Below are positions 1 through 6,687 of a stretch of DNA of 48,860 nt, piece by piece. The stretch is from assembly GCA_023395465.1 (NCBI GenBank), contig JAEWZE010000299.1, positions 1 to 48,860 of the forward strand. The letters run 5' to 3'. The notes beneath the pieces were generated by a model. The model was not told where the DNA came from, searched no databases, and saw only the letters and a list, made by a program, of their open reading frames with translations. The stretch is from Pseudomonadota bacterium (GTDB lineage: Bacteria; Pseudomonadota; Gammaproteobacteria; Xanthomonadales; Xanthomonadaceae). The position numbers and the translations under genes are program-made. The first letter of the stretch is position 1. Every line of letters begins with the position of its first letter.

Positions 1-176
1 GCGTGGGCACCAGGCGCCCGTGGACTGGCTGGTCCACCGTCCGCGACATCCGCCGCGGCGGCCGCAGCTGCCGGCCGGCGCAGCACGCCGGCACAGCGCG
101 GGCAGCGCTCGGGCGGCAGGTCGGTGGCCGGGTCGGTGGCGACCAGCGTGTTGCAGTGCCGGCAGTTGATGAACAT
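1..176 (-). CDS. Zinc-ribbon protein (DUF3426-type), N-terminus only
   Basis: The gene runs off the left edge; about 58 residues are visible. The start at 176 opens with MFINCRHCNTLVATD, and a second Cys pair follows (CPRC). This two-knuckle CxxC...CxxC zinc ribbon is typical of the MJ0042/DUF3426 proteins that sit beside prmA in xanthomonads. After the ribbon the chain becomes Ala/Pro-rich, like the linker these proteins carry before a membrane segment. It lies 37 bp downstream of prmA on the same strand and is probably co-transcribed. The function of the family is not established. The C-terminal part, which would confirm DUF3426, lies outside the window. Confidence 0.7.
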   Translation of the reverse strand, partial: MFINCRHCNTLVATDPATDLPPERCPRCAGVLRRPAAAAAAADVADGGPASPRAPGAH

Positions 177-213
177 GCGGCTATTCAACCATGCAGCCGG
201 GCCGCGGCGGGAC

Positions 214-1131
214 TCACCGGCGGATGCCGTCGATGCGGATCCAGTCCCCTTCGCCGGCCACCGACAGCGCCTCGAACCATGCGCCGAAGCGCGCGAGCAG
301 CGCGTCCTGCTGGCCGTCGAGGATGCCCGACAGGGCGATGCGTCCGCCCGGCGCCGTGCGCGCGGCCAGTTCCGGCGCCAGCGCGTCGAGCGCCGAGGCC
401 AGGATGTTGGCCACCACCACCGGGAACGCGCCGTCCGGCGCCTCGCCCGGTTCGAACACTTCCAGCGCCGGCTCCACGCCGTTGCGCGCGGCATTGTCGC
501 GGGTGGCGACCAGCGCCTGCGGATCGTTGTCGATGCCGACCGCGCGCGCGGCGCCGAGCTTGAGCGCGGCGAGCGCGAGGATGCCGCTGCCGCAGCCGAA
601 GTCGAGCACGGCCGCGTCGCGCAGCCGGCCTTCGGTCGCCAGCGCGTCCAGCCACTGCAGGCACAGCGACGTGGTCGGGTGCGTGCCCGAGCCGAAGGCC
701 AGTCCCGGGTCCAGCCGCACCACGGCCGCATCGTCCCGGCGCGCCGCCTCGGGCAGTTCGTGGTTCCACGGCACGATGAAGGTGCGCGTGCCGAACTGCA
801 GCGGGGCGTACTGGTCCATCCACGCGCGCTCCCAGTCCTGATCCTCGACCCTGCGGAAGCTGGCGCCGCTCCAGTCCAGGCCCGGATCGAAGGCTTCCAG
901 CGCGGCGAGCAGCAGCAGGCCGTCGGCATCGTGCGGGAACAGCGCGCTCAGCGAGATCGCGTCCCACAGCGGGGTTTCGCCCACGCCCGGCTCCAGGATC
1001 GCGTGCTCGTCCGGCGTTTCCGCGTCGGCGTCGAGCATGGTCACGGCCAGCGCGCCGACGTCGTCCAGCGCGTGCTCGTAGCGCGGCTGCTCGGACTCGC
1101 GGCAGCGCAGGGTCAGTTCGAGGAATGGCAT
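214..1131 (-). CDS. prmA: Ribosomal protein L11 methyltransferase PrmA
   Basis: A 305-residue protein of normal length for PrmA, which uses S-adenosylmethionine to trimethylate ribosomal protein L11. The N-terminal substrate-recognition domain covers about residues 1-100. The Rossmann-fold domain has the FGSGTHPTT signature at 146-154, the SAM-binding DFGCGSGIL at 177-185 and VVANIL near 239. The start at 1131 gives the usual MPFLELTL opening. The small zinc-ribbon gene follows on the same strand, and the superoxide dismutase gene is divergent. Nothing is unusual in the sequence. Confidence 0.96.
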   Translation of the reverse strand: MPFLELTLRCRESEQPRYEHALDDVGALAVTMLDADAETPDEHAILEPGVGETPLWDAISLSALFPHDADGLLLLAALEAFDPGLDWSGASFRRVEDQDWERAWMDQYAPLQFGTRTFIVPWNHELPEAARRDDAAVVRLDPGLAFGSGTHPTTSLCLQWLDALATEGRLRDAAVLDFGCGSGILALAALKLGAARAVGIDNDPQALVATRDNAARNGVEPALEVFEPGEAPDGAFPVVVANILASALDALAPELAARTAPGGRIALSGILDGQQDALLARFGAWFEALSVAGEGDWIRIDGIRR

Positions 1132-1232
1132 GGCGACAGTGTAGCCGCGGGCCTGCGCGTCACGGCGGTGGCATGGTTGCGACGGAAAGCAGCGTGCCGG
1201 CGCGGGTCATCGAGTTTTTACCCCCGCCACGG

Positions 1233-1238
1233 CACAAT
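1233..1238 (+). promoter_or_regulatory. Possible -10 element for superoxide dismutase
   Basis: CACAAT lies about 30 bp before the proposed GTG start, giving a short leader that contains the GGAG ribosome site at 1259-1262. No convincing -35 is visible at the usual distance. This is a weak call, based on similarity to the ACAAT/AGAAT boxes in front of pyrB and algH in this window. Confidence 0.3.
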
Positions 1239-1268
1239 GACCGACCCCCGACCCGAATGGAGATCGCC

Positions 1269-1895
1269 GTGGCCTTTACCCTCCCCAAGCTGCCGTATGC
1301 CTACGACGCGCTCGAACCGCATATCGACGCGCAGACGATGGAAATCCATCACACCAAGCATCACCAGACCTACATCAACAACGCCAACGCGGCGCTGGAA
1401 GGCACCGAGTGGGCCGACAAGTCGGCCGAGGAGCTCATCGCCAACCTCGACGCACTGCCGGAAGACAAGCGCACGCCGCTGCGCAACAACGCCGGTGGCC
1501 ACGCCAACCATTCGCTGTTCTGGACGGTGATGTCGCCCAAGGGCGGCGGCAACCCGGTGGGCGAAGTGGCCAAGCGCATCGACAGCGACCTGGGCGGCTT
1601 CGAAGCGTTCAAGGAAGCGTTCACCAAGGCCGCGCTGACGCGCTTCGGCTCGGGCTGGGCATGGCTGTCGACCGACAAGGCCGGCAAGCTCTCGATCGAG
1701 AGCAGCGCCAACCAGGACAGCCCGCTCATGAAGGGTATCGGCTCGGGCAATACCCCGGTCCTGGGCCTGGACGTGTGGGAGCACGCCTATTACCTGAAGT
1801 ACCAGAACCGCCGTCCCGAGTACATCGGCGCGTTCTACAACGTCATCGACTGGAACGAGGTCGAGCGTCGCTACCAGGAAGCGCTGAAGGGCTGA
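1269..1895 (+). CDS. sodA: Superoxide dismutase, Mn-type
   Basis: A cytoplasmic enzyme converting superoxide to hydrogen peroxide and oxygen. From the GTG at 1269 the protein is 208 residues and opens MAFTLPKLPYAYDALEPH, which aligns with E. coli SodA without an overhang. GGAG at 1259-1262 is a well-placed ribosome site for that GTG; an in-frame ATG at 1257 would add four residues. Metal ligands are His27, His81, Asp168 and His172. The GGHANH (76-81) and ANQDSP (148-152) motifs match manganese rather than iron enzymes, where Gln/Ala replacements are usual. Metal choice is inferred from sequence only. A strong hairpin terminator follows at 1920-1941. Confidence 0.95.
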   Translation: MAFTLPKLPYAYDALEPHIDAQTMEIHHTKHHQTYINNANAALEGTEWADKSAEELIANLDALPEDKRTPLRNNAGGHANHSLFWTVMSPKGGGNPVGEVAKRIDSDLGGFEAFKEAFTKAALTRFGSGWAWLSTDKAGKLSIESSANQDSPLMKGIGSGNTPVLGLDVWEHAYYLKYQNRRPEYIGAFYNVIDWNEVERRYQEALKG

Positions 1896-1919
1896 TCGCC
1901 ACGCCGCAGCTGGCACCAG

Positions 1920-1941
1920 CCGGGCCGCGCAAGCGGCCCGG
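1920..1941. terminator. Hairpin terminator between sodA and tag
   Basis: A perfect 9-bp stem, CCGGGCCGC / GCGGCCCGG, is closed by a GCAA tetraloop and followed by a short T-rich stretch (TCCGTTT). It sits 24 bp after the sodA stop and 26 bp before the convergent tag stop, so it may end transcription from both sides. Confidence 0.8.
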
Positions 1942-1967
1942 TCCGTTTCCGGCACCGCGTCGCCGGC

Positions 1968-2513
1968 TCAGCCGTTGTCGCGCACGCGCGCGATCTCGGC
2001 CATGACCGGGCAGTCGGCGCGGTGCGCGCCGGGCAGGTAGCCCAGGCTCATCAGGAACTCGCCGGTGATCTCGCCGCCGGTGAAGCGGAACGTGCGCTTG
2101 AACAGCTTCACCCACGCGGCCTTGTCGCGCGGGCGGCCGTCGGCCTCGTGCACGTGCGCATCCAGCCAGGCCGCGAAACCGCCATGCGAGGCGCGCATCG
2201 CGCGCACCACCCCGGCGTTGTGGATCGCGGCGGCCACCTTGAGGCGGTTGCGGATGATGCCCGGGTCGGCCAGCAGGCGCGCCACGTCGGCCTCGCCGTA
2301 GCCGGCGACCGTATCGACATCGAAGCCGTGGTAGGCGCGGCGGAACCCCTCGCGCTTCCTCAGGATGGTCTCCCAGCTCAGCCCGGCCTGGTTGATCTCC
2401 AGCAGCAGGCGCTCGAACAGCGCCGCCTCGCCGCGCTGCGGAAAGCCGTACTCGCCGTCGTGGTAGGGCCCGTGGACCGGATGGCCGGGCGCGACATCGC
2501 AATAGCTGGACAT
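1968..2513 (-). CDS. tag: DNA-3-methyladenine glycosylase I
   Basis: A 181-residue base-excision repair enzyme that removes 3-methyladenine from alkylated DNA. Family features are visible: N-terminal MSSYCDV with the zinc-ligand Cys5, YHDGEYG (17-23), the QAGLSWETIL helix (42-51), and a C-terminal GAHRADCPV carrying the second His/Cys zinc-ligand pair. The start at 2513 was chosen because it begins just before this conserved Cys; the frame stays open far upstream but that stretch has no family similarity. The length matches E. coli Tag (187). It is convergent with sodA and divergent from the FKBP gene. Confidence 0.95.
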   Translation of the reverse strand: MSSYCDVAPGHPVHGPYHDGEYGFPQRGEAALFERLLLEINQAGLSWETILRKREGFRRAYHGFDVDTVAGYGEADVARLLADPGIIRNRLKVAAAIHNAGVVRAMRASHGGFAAWLDAHVHEADGRPRDKAAWVKLFKRTFRFTGGEITGEFLMSLGYLPGAHRADCPVMAEIARVRDNG

Positions 2514-2615
2514 GGCCGCAGCATAGCGCCGGCCGTGACAGGCCTGGCGCTGGCCCCGGGTTGCCGGCGGCGGTGGCCCCGCGCCACCATGGGGCATCTC
2601 CCCAGGAAGGGCGCC

Positions 2616-3074
2616 ATGGACATCGCCGACCGTCGCATCGCCACCGTGCACTTCAGCCTGCACGACGAACAGGGCCAGCCGATCACCTCCACCCACGGGC
2701 ATGCCCCGCTGGTCTACATGCACGGGACCGGCAGCATCATGCCGGGCCTGGAACAGGCCCTGGCGGGGCGCTCGGCCGGCGATGCGTTCAGCGTCACCAT
2801 CGCCCCCGATTCCGGCTTCGGCCCGCGCCACGAAGCGCTGCTGCAGACCCTGCCACGCGCGCGGCTGCAGGCCGGAGGCGAGGTGCGGGTGGGCGCGAAG
2901 CTGTCGGCGCAGACCGCGAAAGGGCCGCTGGAGGTGACCGTGGTCGCGATCGACGGCGACAACGTCACGGTCGATGGCAACCACCCGCTGGCCGGACGCA
3001 CGGTCGAGGCGCGGGTGGAGGTGGTCGACGTGCGCCTGGCGACGCCGCACGAGCAGCAGTTCGGACTGGGCTGA
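2616..3074 (+). CDS. SlyD-like FKBP-type peptidyl-prolyl isomerase
   Basis: A 152-residue protein of the short FKBP class, which has an IF-domain insertion in the flap as in SlyD and FkpB. The opening strand, the LVYMHGTGSIMPGLEQAL segment (32-49) and the GFGPRHEALLQTLPR insert are characteristic. It probably isomerises X-Pro bonds and acts as a chaperone in the cytoplasm. It lacks the His/Cys-rich metal-binding tail of E. coli SlyD, so a role in nickel delivery is not supported. AGGAAGG upstream of 2616 gives a good ribosome site and fixes the start within a longer open frame. The name slyD is avoided because of the missing tail. Confidence 0.9.
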   Translation: MDIADRRIATVHFSLHDEQGQPITSTHGHAPLVYMHGTGSIMPGLEQALAGRSAGDAFSVTIAPDSGFGPRHEALLQTLPRARLQAGGEVRVGAKLSAQTAKGPLEVTVVAIDGDNVTVDGNHPLAGRTVEARVEVVDVRLATPHEQQFGLG

Positions 3075-3145
3075 ACGGCGCGGGCGGCGCGGCGATCGCC
3101 GCGGCCAGGCCGCCGTCCCAAAGGGCATCGTCACGGCGATCGGCC

Positions 3146-3151
3146 TAGAAT
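3146..3151 (+). promoter_or_regulatory. Candidate -10 box for leaderless algH mRNA
   Basis: TAGAAT ends exactly 6 bp before the algH ATG at 3158. This would place the transcription start at or next to the A of the start codon. No Shine-Dalgarno sequence precedes the ATG, which fits leaderless translation. The -35 region is poor. Confidence 0.5.
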
Positions 3152-3157
3152 GCGGGC

Positions 3158-3724
3158 ATGTCCACGCCGCCCTCCTCGTTCGCGAACCAGCTGCTGATCG
3201 CGCTGCCCACGCTGGACGATCCGCACTTCGCGCGCAGCGTCACGCTGATCTGCCAGCACGATCCCGACGGTGCGATGGGGGTGGTGGTCAACCGCGCCTC
3301 GGACTACACCCTGGGCGAGGTGCTGCGGCAGATGCACATCGAGACCGAGGACCAGGCGCTGCTGGAGCAGCGCGTGCTGGCCGGCGGCCCGGTGCATCCC
3401 GAACGCGGCTTCGTCCTGCACGATGGCGAACGGGGCTGGGATTCGACCCTGGGCGTGGCCGAAGGCCTGTCGGTCACGACCTCGCGCGACATCCTCGAGG
3501 CGATCGCCCGCGGCGAAGGGCCGGCGCACGCCATGGTCGCGCTCGGCTGCGCCGGCTGGGGCGCGGGCCAGCTCGAGCAGGAGCTGGCCGAGAACAGCTG
3601 GCTGACCGCGCCGGCGGATCCGGGAATCCTGTTCACCCTGCCGCTGGACCAGCGCTGGCAGGCCGCTGCCGGCCAGATCGGCGTGGACCTGATGCGCATG
3701 GCGGGGCACGTGGGCCACGCATGA
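3158..3724 (+). CDS. algH: YqgE/AlgH family protein
   Basis: A 188-residue member of the UPF0301 family. The family opening is present (FANQLLIALPTLDDPHFARS, from residue 7), as are the GAMGVVVNRASD strand and the GGPVHPERGFVLH motif. The biochemical role of the family is unsettled; in Pseudomonas the gene was named for an effect on alginate production. Its stop overlaps the ruvX start (ATGA at 3721-3724), so the two genes are translationally coupled, a pairing conserved in many gammaproteobacteria. There is no signal peptide, so a cytoplasmic protein is expected. Confidence 0.93.
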   Translation: MSTPPSSFANQLLIALPTLDDPHFARSVTLICQHDPDGAMGVVVNRASDYTLGEVLRQMHIETEDQALLEQRVLAGGPVHPERGFVLHDGERGWDSTLGVAEGLSVTTSRDILEAIARGEGPAHAMVALGCAGWGAGQLEQELAENSWLTAPADPGILFTLPLDQRWQAAAGQIGVDLMRMAGHVGHA

Positions 3725-4179
3725 GCGGCGCGATCCGCGCCGACGGCACGGTGCTCGGCTTCGACGTGGGGGCACGCCGCATCGGCGTGGCGATCGGCAG
3801 CGCCTTCGGCCACGGTGCGCGCGCGCTGGCGGTGATCGACGTGCACGGCGGCCAGGTCGACTGGGCCGCGGTGGACCGGGTGCACAGGGAGTGGCGTCCG
3901 GATGGCTTCGTGGTCGGCGACCCGATGACGCTCGACGGCGGCGACCAGCCGATCCGCGTGCGCGCCCGCGCCTTCGCCACCGAACTCAAGGCGCGCTACG
4001 GGCTGCCGGTGGTGATGGTGGACGAACGCGCCAGCTCGATCGAGGCCGCCCAGCGCTTCGCCGTGGACCGCTCCGCCGGCCGCCGCCGCCGGCGCGACGC
4101 GGCGGCGCTGGACGCCGTGGCCGCCGCGGTGATCGTCGAGCGCTGGTTCGCCGCGCCGGGCGACGCCACCGAGCTGTAG
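3721..4179 (+). CDS. ruvX: RuvX/YqgF: Holliday-junction-resolvase fold, pre-16S rRNA nuclease
   Basis: A 152-residue RNase H-fold protein. GFDVGARRIGVAIG (13-26) carries the first catalytic Asp, VVGDP begins near 63, and DERASSIEA carries the second acidic site. The family is named for its resemblance to RuvC, but E. coli YqgF matures the 5' end of 16S rRNA, so that is the more likely job. The start overlaps the algH stop by 4 bp (ATGA). Past the normal C-terminal helix there is only a short tail. The REP-like cluster begins 18 bp downstream. Confidence 0.93.
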   Translation: MSGAIRADGTVLGFDVGARRIGVAIGSAFGHGARALAVIDVHGGQVDWAAVDRVHREWRPDGFVVGDPMTLDGGDQPIRVRARAFATELKARYGLPVVMVDERASSIEAAQRFAVDRSAGRRRRRDAAALDAVAAAVIVERWFAAPGDATEL

Positions 4180-4197
4180 ACGGGAGCTGCGGGGGCA

Positions 4198-4305
4198 GGG
4201 GTCAGAGTCACTTTCCCCCCAAAGTCAGCAAGACCGGAGAGAGACACAGGGGAAAGTGACTCTGACCCCGGTTCCTCCGGCCGGAGGGAAAATGTCCCGG
4301 ACCCC
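4198..4305. repeat. REP-like cluster: perfect inverted pair plus a third related unit
   Basis: The 21-bp sequence at 4198-4218 (GGGGTCAGAGTCAC then TTTCCCC) recurs perfectly inverted at 4249-4269, with 30 bp between. A third unit at 4285-4305, read on the minus strand, is GGGGTCCGGGACAT then TTTCCCT, sharing the GGGGTC head and TTTCCC tail. The pair can fold into a long stem. Units of this head-and-tail design are typical of REP elements moved by Y1 (RAYT) transposases in xanthomonads; that assignment is from memory. The cluster fills most of the ruvX-pyrB gap and could end ruvX transcription. Confidence 0.8.
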
Positions 4306-4327
4306 GCTGCCGCGGCCGCGATTGCGG

Positions 4328-4333
4328 GACAAT
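4328..4333 (+). promoter_or_regulatory. Candidate -10 box for leaderless pyrB mRNA
   Basis: GACAAT ends 6 bp before the pyrB ATG at 4340, the same spacing as in front of algH. There is no clear Shine-Dalgarno sequence. The -35 position falls just after the third REP-like unit and does not match the consensus. Confidence 0.42.
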
Positions 4334-4339
4334 GGCGGC

Positions 4340-5278
4340 ATGACCGCACAGATCGACGCCGAAGGCCGCCTCGTCCACCTGCTCACCCTGGAGGGCCTGC
4401 CGCGGCAGGCGCTGCTCGCCCTGCTCGGGCGCGCGCAGCGCTACGCCGATGGCGAGGACGCCCGCCAGGCCTTGGCCGGGACCGCCATCTGCACCCTGTT
4501 CTTCGAACCGTCCACGCGCACCCGCCTGAGCTTCCAGCGCGCCGCGCAGCGGCTGGGCGCGGACGTGCTCGGCTTCGATGCCGCCACCTCGTCCACCACC
4601 AAGGGCGAGACCGCGCGCGACACGCTGCAGAACATCGAGGCGATGGGTGTGCGCGGTTTCGTCGTGCGCCACTCGGGCGACGGCGCGGTCGCGGAACTGG
4701 CCTCGGTGGCCGGCCCCGGCACCGCGCTGGTCAACGCCGGCGATGGCCGCAGCGCGCATCCCACCCAGGGCCTGCTCGACATGCTGACGCTGCGCCAGGC
4801 GCTGGGCGAGGAGTTCGGCGCGCGACGCTTCCTGATCGTCGGCGACGTGAAGCATTCGCGGGTCGCCCGCTCCGACCTGCACGCGCTGCGTACCCTCGGC
4901 GCGGGATCGATCCGGGTCTGCGGGCCGGCCGCGCTGCTGCCCGGGGACGACACCCTGGCCGGCTGCGAGGTCACGCAGGATTTCGATGCGGCGCTCGAAG
5001 GCGTGGACGCGGTGATGATGCTGCGCCTGCAGCGCGAACGCATGGAAGAGGGCCTGGTCGATTCGCTCGACGACTACCACCGCGACTACGGACTGACCCT
5101 GGCGCGCCTGCGCCGCGCCGCGGCCGATGCGGTGGTGCTGCATCCCGGACCGCTCAATCGCGGCGTGGAAATCAGCGACGCGGTGGCCGACGGGCCGCAG
5201 TCGCTGATCCTGCGTCAGGTCGCCAATGGCGTGGCGGTGCGCATGGCCGTGCTCGAGGCATTGCTCGGCCCGCGGTGA
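4340..5278 (+). CDS. pyrB: Aspartate carbamoyltransferase catalytic subunit
   Basis: A 312-residue enzyme joining carbamoyl phosphate and aspartate in pyrimidine synthesis. The carbamoyl-phosphate site FFEPSTRTRLSFQ lies at about residues 55-67. The STTKGET loop (about 84-90), HPTQ motif and HPGPLNRGVEI near the C-terminus are present. No pyrI regulatory chain and no pyrC follow; the next gene is convergent. The start at 4340 gives the normal length. An in-frame upstream extension would run through the REP-like repeats and is rejected. Confidence 0.97.
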   Translation: MTAQIDAEGRLVHLLTLEGLPRQALLALLGRAQRYADGEDARQALAGTAICTLFFEPSTRTRLSFQRAAQRLGADVLGFDAATSSTTKGETARDTLQNIEAMGVRGFVVRHSGDGAVAELASVAGPGTALVNAGDGRSAHPTQGLLDMLTLRQALGEEFGARRFLIVGDVKHSRVARSDLHALRTLGAGSIRVCGPAALLPGDDTLAGCEVTQDFDAALEGVDAVMMLRLQRERMEEGLVDSLDDYHRDYGLTLARLRRAAADAVVLHPGPLNRGVEISDAVADGPQSLILRQVANGVAVRMAVLEALLGPR

Positions 5279-5299
5279 CCGGTGCCCGGGTGGGGCCGT

Positions 5300-5785
5300 C
5301 TAGCGTTCGATGAAGTGCCGGCGGACGAAACCCACCGCCTCGGCCTCATCGACGCAGGCCGTGCAGGCCGTGCCGCGGCCTTCGACCGGGCCTTCGTACT
5401 TCCATTCGAAGACCTTGTCATAGGTCCCGTTGCGGTCGCGCAGGCGCAGCGCTTCGCCCTGCGGGATGGCATCGAGCACGAGGCCATTGGGGAACCCGAG
5501 GGCGAAACCGTCGCCGCCCGCGCTGCGCCCCAGCACCCGCAGCGTCAGCTCCTTCGCATCCGGCCCCCAGGCATAGCGCGCGCGCCTGGCGCCGCCCGCG
5601 TCCGCCCACAGCTGCAGCGCTTCATAGTCGGCGGCGGGGAACCGGGTGCCGCGCGCGGAGAAATTGGCGACCTGCGCACGCTGGTAGAACGCCGTGTCGG
5701 CCTCGCCGGCGCGGGCGGCCGGAACCGCAAGCGCCAGGCCTGCCGCCAGCACGGCGCCGCTCATCCACATGGGGTTTCGCATCAT
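5300..5785 (-). CDS. Secreted protein of unknown function with CxxC
   Basis: A 161-residue protein I do not recognise. From the double ATG at 5785, which is preceded by AAAGGAGA as a strong ribosome site, the first 26 residues form a clear signal peptide ending AARA. The mature part is about 135 residues and its only cysteines are in CTACVDEAE near the C-terminus, a possible disulfide or metal or heme-like site (it lacks the His of a CxxCH heme motif). Tyr/Trp-rich segments such as YEALQLWAD and KVFEWKYEG suggest a compact periplasmic fold. It sits tail to tail with pyrB, 21 bp away, and is probably transcribed alone. Confidence 0.72.
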   Translation of the reverse strand: MMRNPMWMSGAVLAAGLALAVPAARAGEADTAFYQRAQVANFSARGTRFPAADYEALQLWADAGGARRARYAWGPDAKELTLRVLGRSAGGDGFALGFPNGLVLDAIPQGEALRLRDRNGTYDKVFEWKYEGPVEGRGTACTACVDEAEAVGFVRRHFIER

Positions 5786-5858
5786 CGGGTCTCCTTTACC
5801 GGACGCAGCCTGCATCCTCCCCGGCCATGGGTGAACCGGGCTTCACCGCCCGCAGGCT

Positions 5859-6665
5859 TCAGCGCTGGCGAAAGGCGTCGACCTGGCGTTGCGCGAACAG
5901 CCAGTCCCACAGTTCCGGCATCGCATAGGCCGGATCCCAGCTGTTGTGGTCGGCTTCGGGAAACTCGGTGTAGCGTGCGTCGCGTGCATCGGCAGCCACG
6001 AACGCGGCGTGCAGCCGGCGGGAGTAGTCGACCGGTACCGAGGCATCCTGTGCGCCATGGAACATCCAGACCGGCGTGGTGCGAAGTCGGGCCGCTGCCG
6101 CGGCATAGGGATCGGCTTCGTCCACCAGGCCGGTCACCGCCATCGACGGCCGCCGCGGATGCAGCAGTCCGCCGCAGACCGGGACCAGGGCGGCGAAGCG
6201 GTAGCCCTGGCGCAGCGCGAGCTCCCACACGCCGTAGCCGCCCATCGACAGGCCGGTGAGATAGGTGCGATCCGGATCCCCGCCGAACTCGCGCGTGGCC
6301 GCGTCGAGCTGGGCGAACACCACCTCGCCGAGCTGGTTCCATTCGCTGTCGGCCGGCGCCTGCGGGAACACCACGATGGCGGGGAAATCGCCGGCATGCG
6401 CGCGCACGTGCGGACCGAGGCCGACCGCGAGCTGGCTGCGGTTGTCGTCGCCGCGCTCGCCCGAGCCGTGCAGGAACACGATCACGGGCGGCTTGCCGCG
6501 CGTGGCGCCGCGCGAGGGAACGAACACCTGGTAGCGATGCACGGCGCCCTCGACCGACAGCTCGCGCTCGACGAACCTGCCGGGCGCATCGCGCTGCGCG
6601 CCACTGGCGCAGGCGGCCAGCAGCGTGGCCATCAGCAGGGCCGCCCCGAGGTTGCGCAGGCGCAT
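5859..6665 (-). CDS. Lipoprotein alpha/beta hydrolase (esterase, LpqC/PHB-depolymerase-like)
   Basis: A 268-residue predicted lipoprotein. The signal sequence ends in a lipobox (LLAAC, Cys19). The hydrolase core has an oxyanion-region HGSG motif (66-69), the nucleophile elbow GLSMGGYG with the catalytic Ser, DASVP as the likely acid and EADHNSWD with the likely catalytic His. This arrangement is common in secreted esterases related to feruloyl esterases and dienelactone hydrolases. The natural substrate cannot be told. It is probably anchored to the inner or outer membrane facing the periplasm. mgtE lies upstream on the same strand, 22 bp away. Confidence 0.85.
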   Translation of the reverse strand: MRLRNLGAALLMATLLAACASGAQRDAPGRFVERELSVEGAVHRYQVFVPSRGATRGKPPVIVFLHGSGERGDDNRSQLAVGLGPHVRAHAGDFPAIVVFPQAPADSEWNQLGEVVFAQLDAATREFGGDPDRTYLTGLSMGGYGVWELALRQGYRFAALVPVCGGLLHPRRPSMAVTGLVDEADPYAAAAARLRTTPVWMFHGAQDASVPVDYSRRLHAAFVAADARDARYTEFPEADHNSWDPAYAMPELWDWLFAQRQVDAFRQR

Positions 6666-6687
6666 GGCCGTCCTCCCGTCATCGCGA

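Noticed and set aside
124..1530. Long plus-strand frame across prmA and the start of sodA.
   Set aside because: High GC keeps antisense frames open. prmA and sodA show clear family motifs, and this frame shows none.
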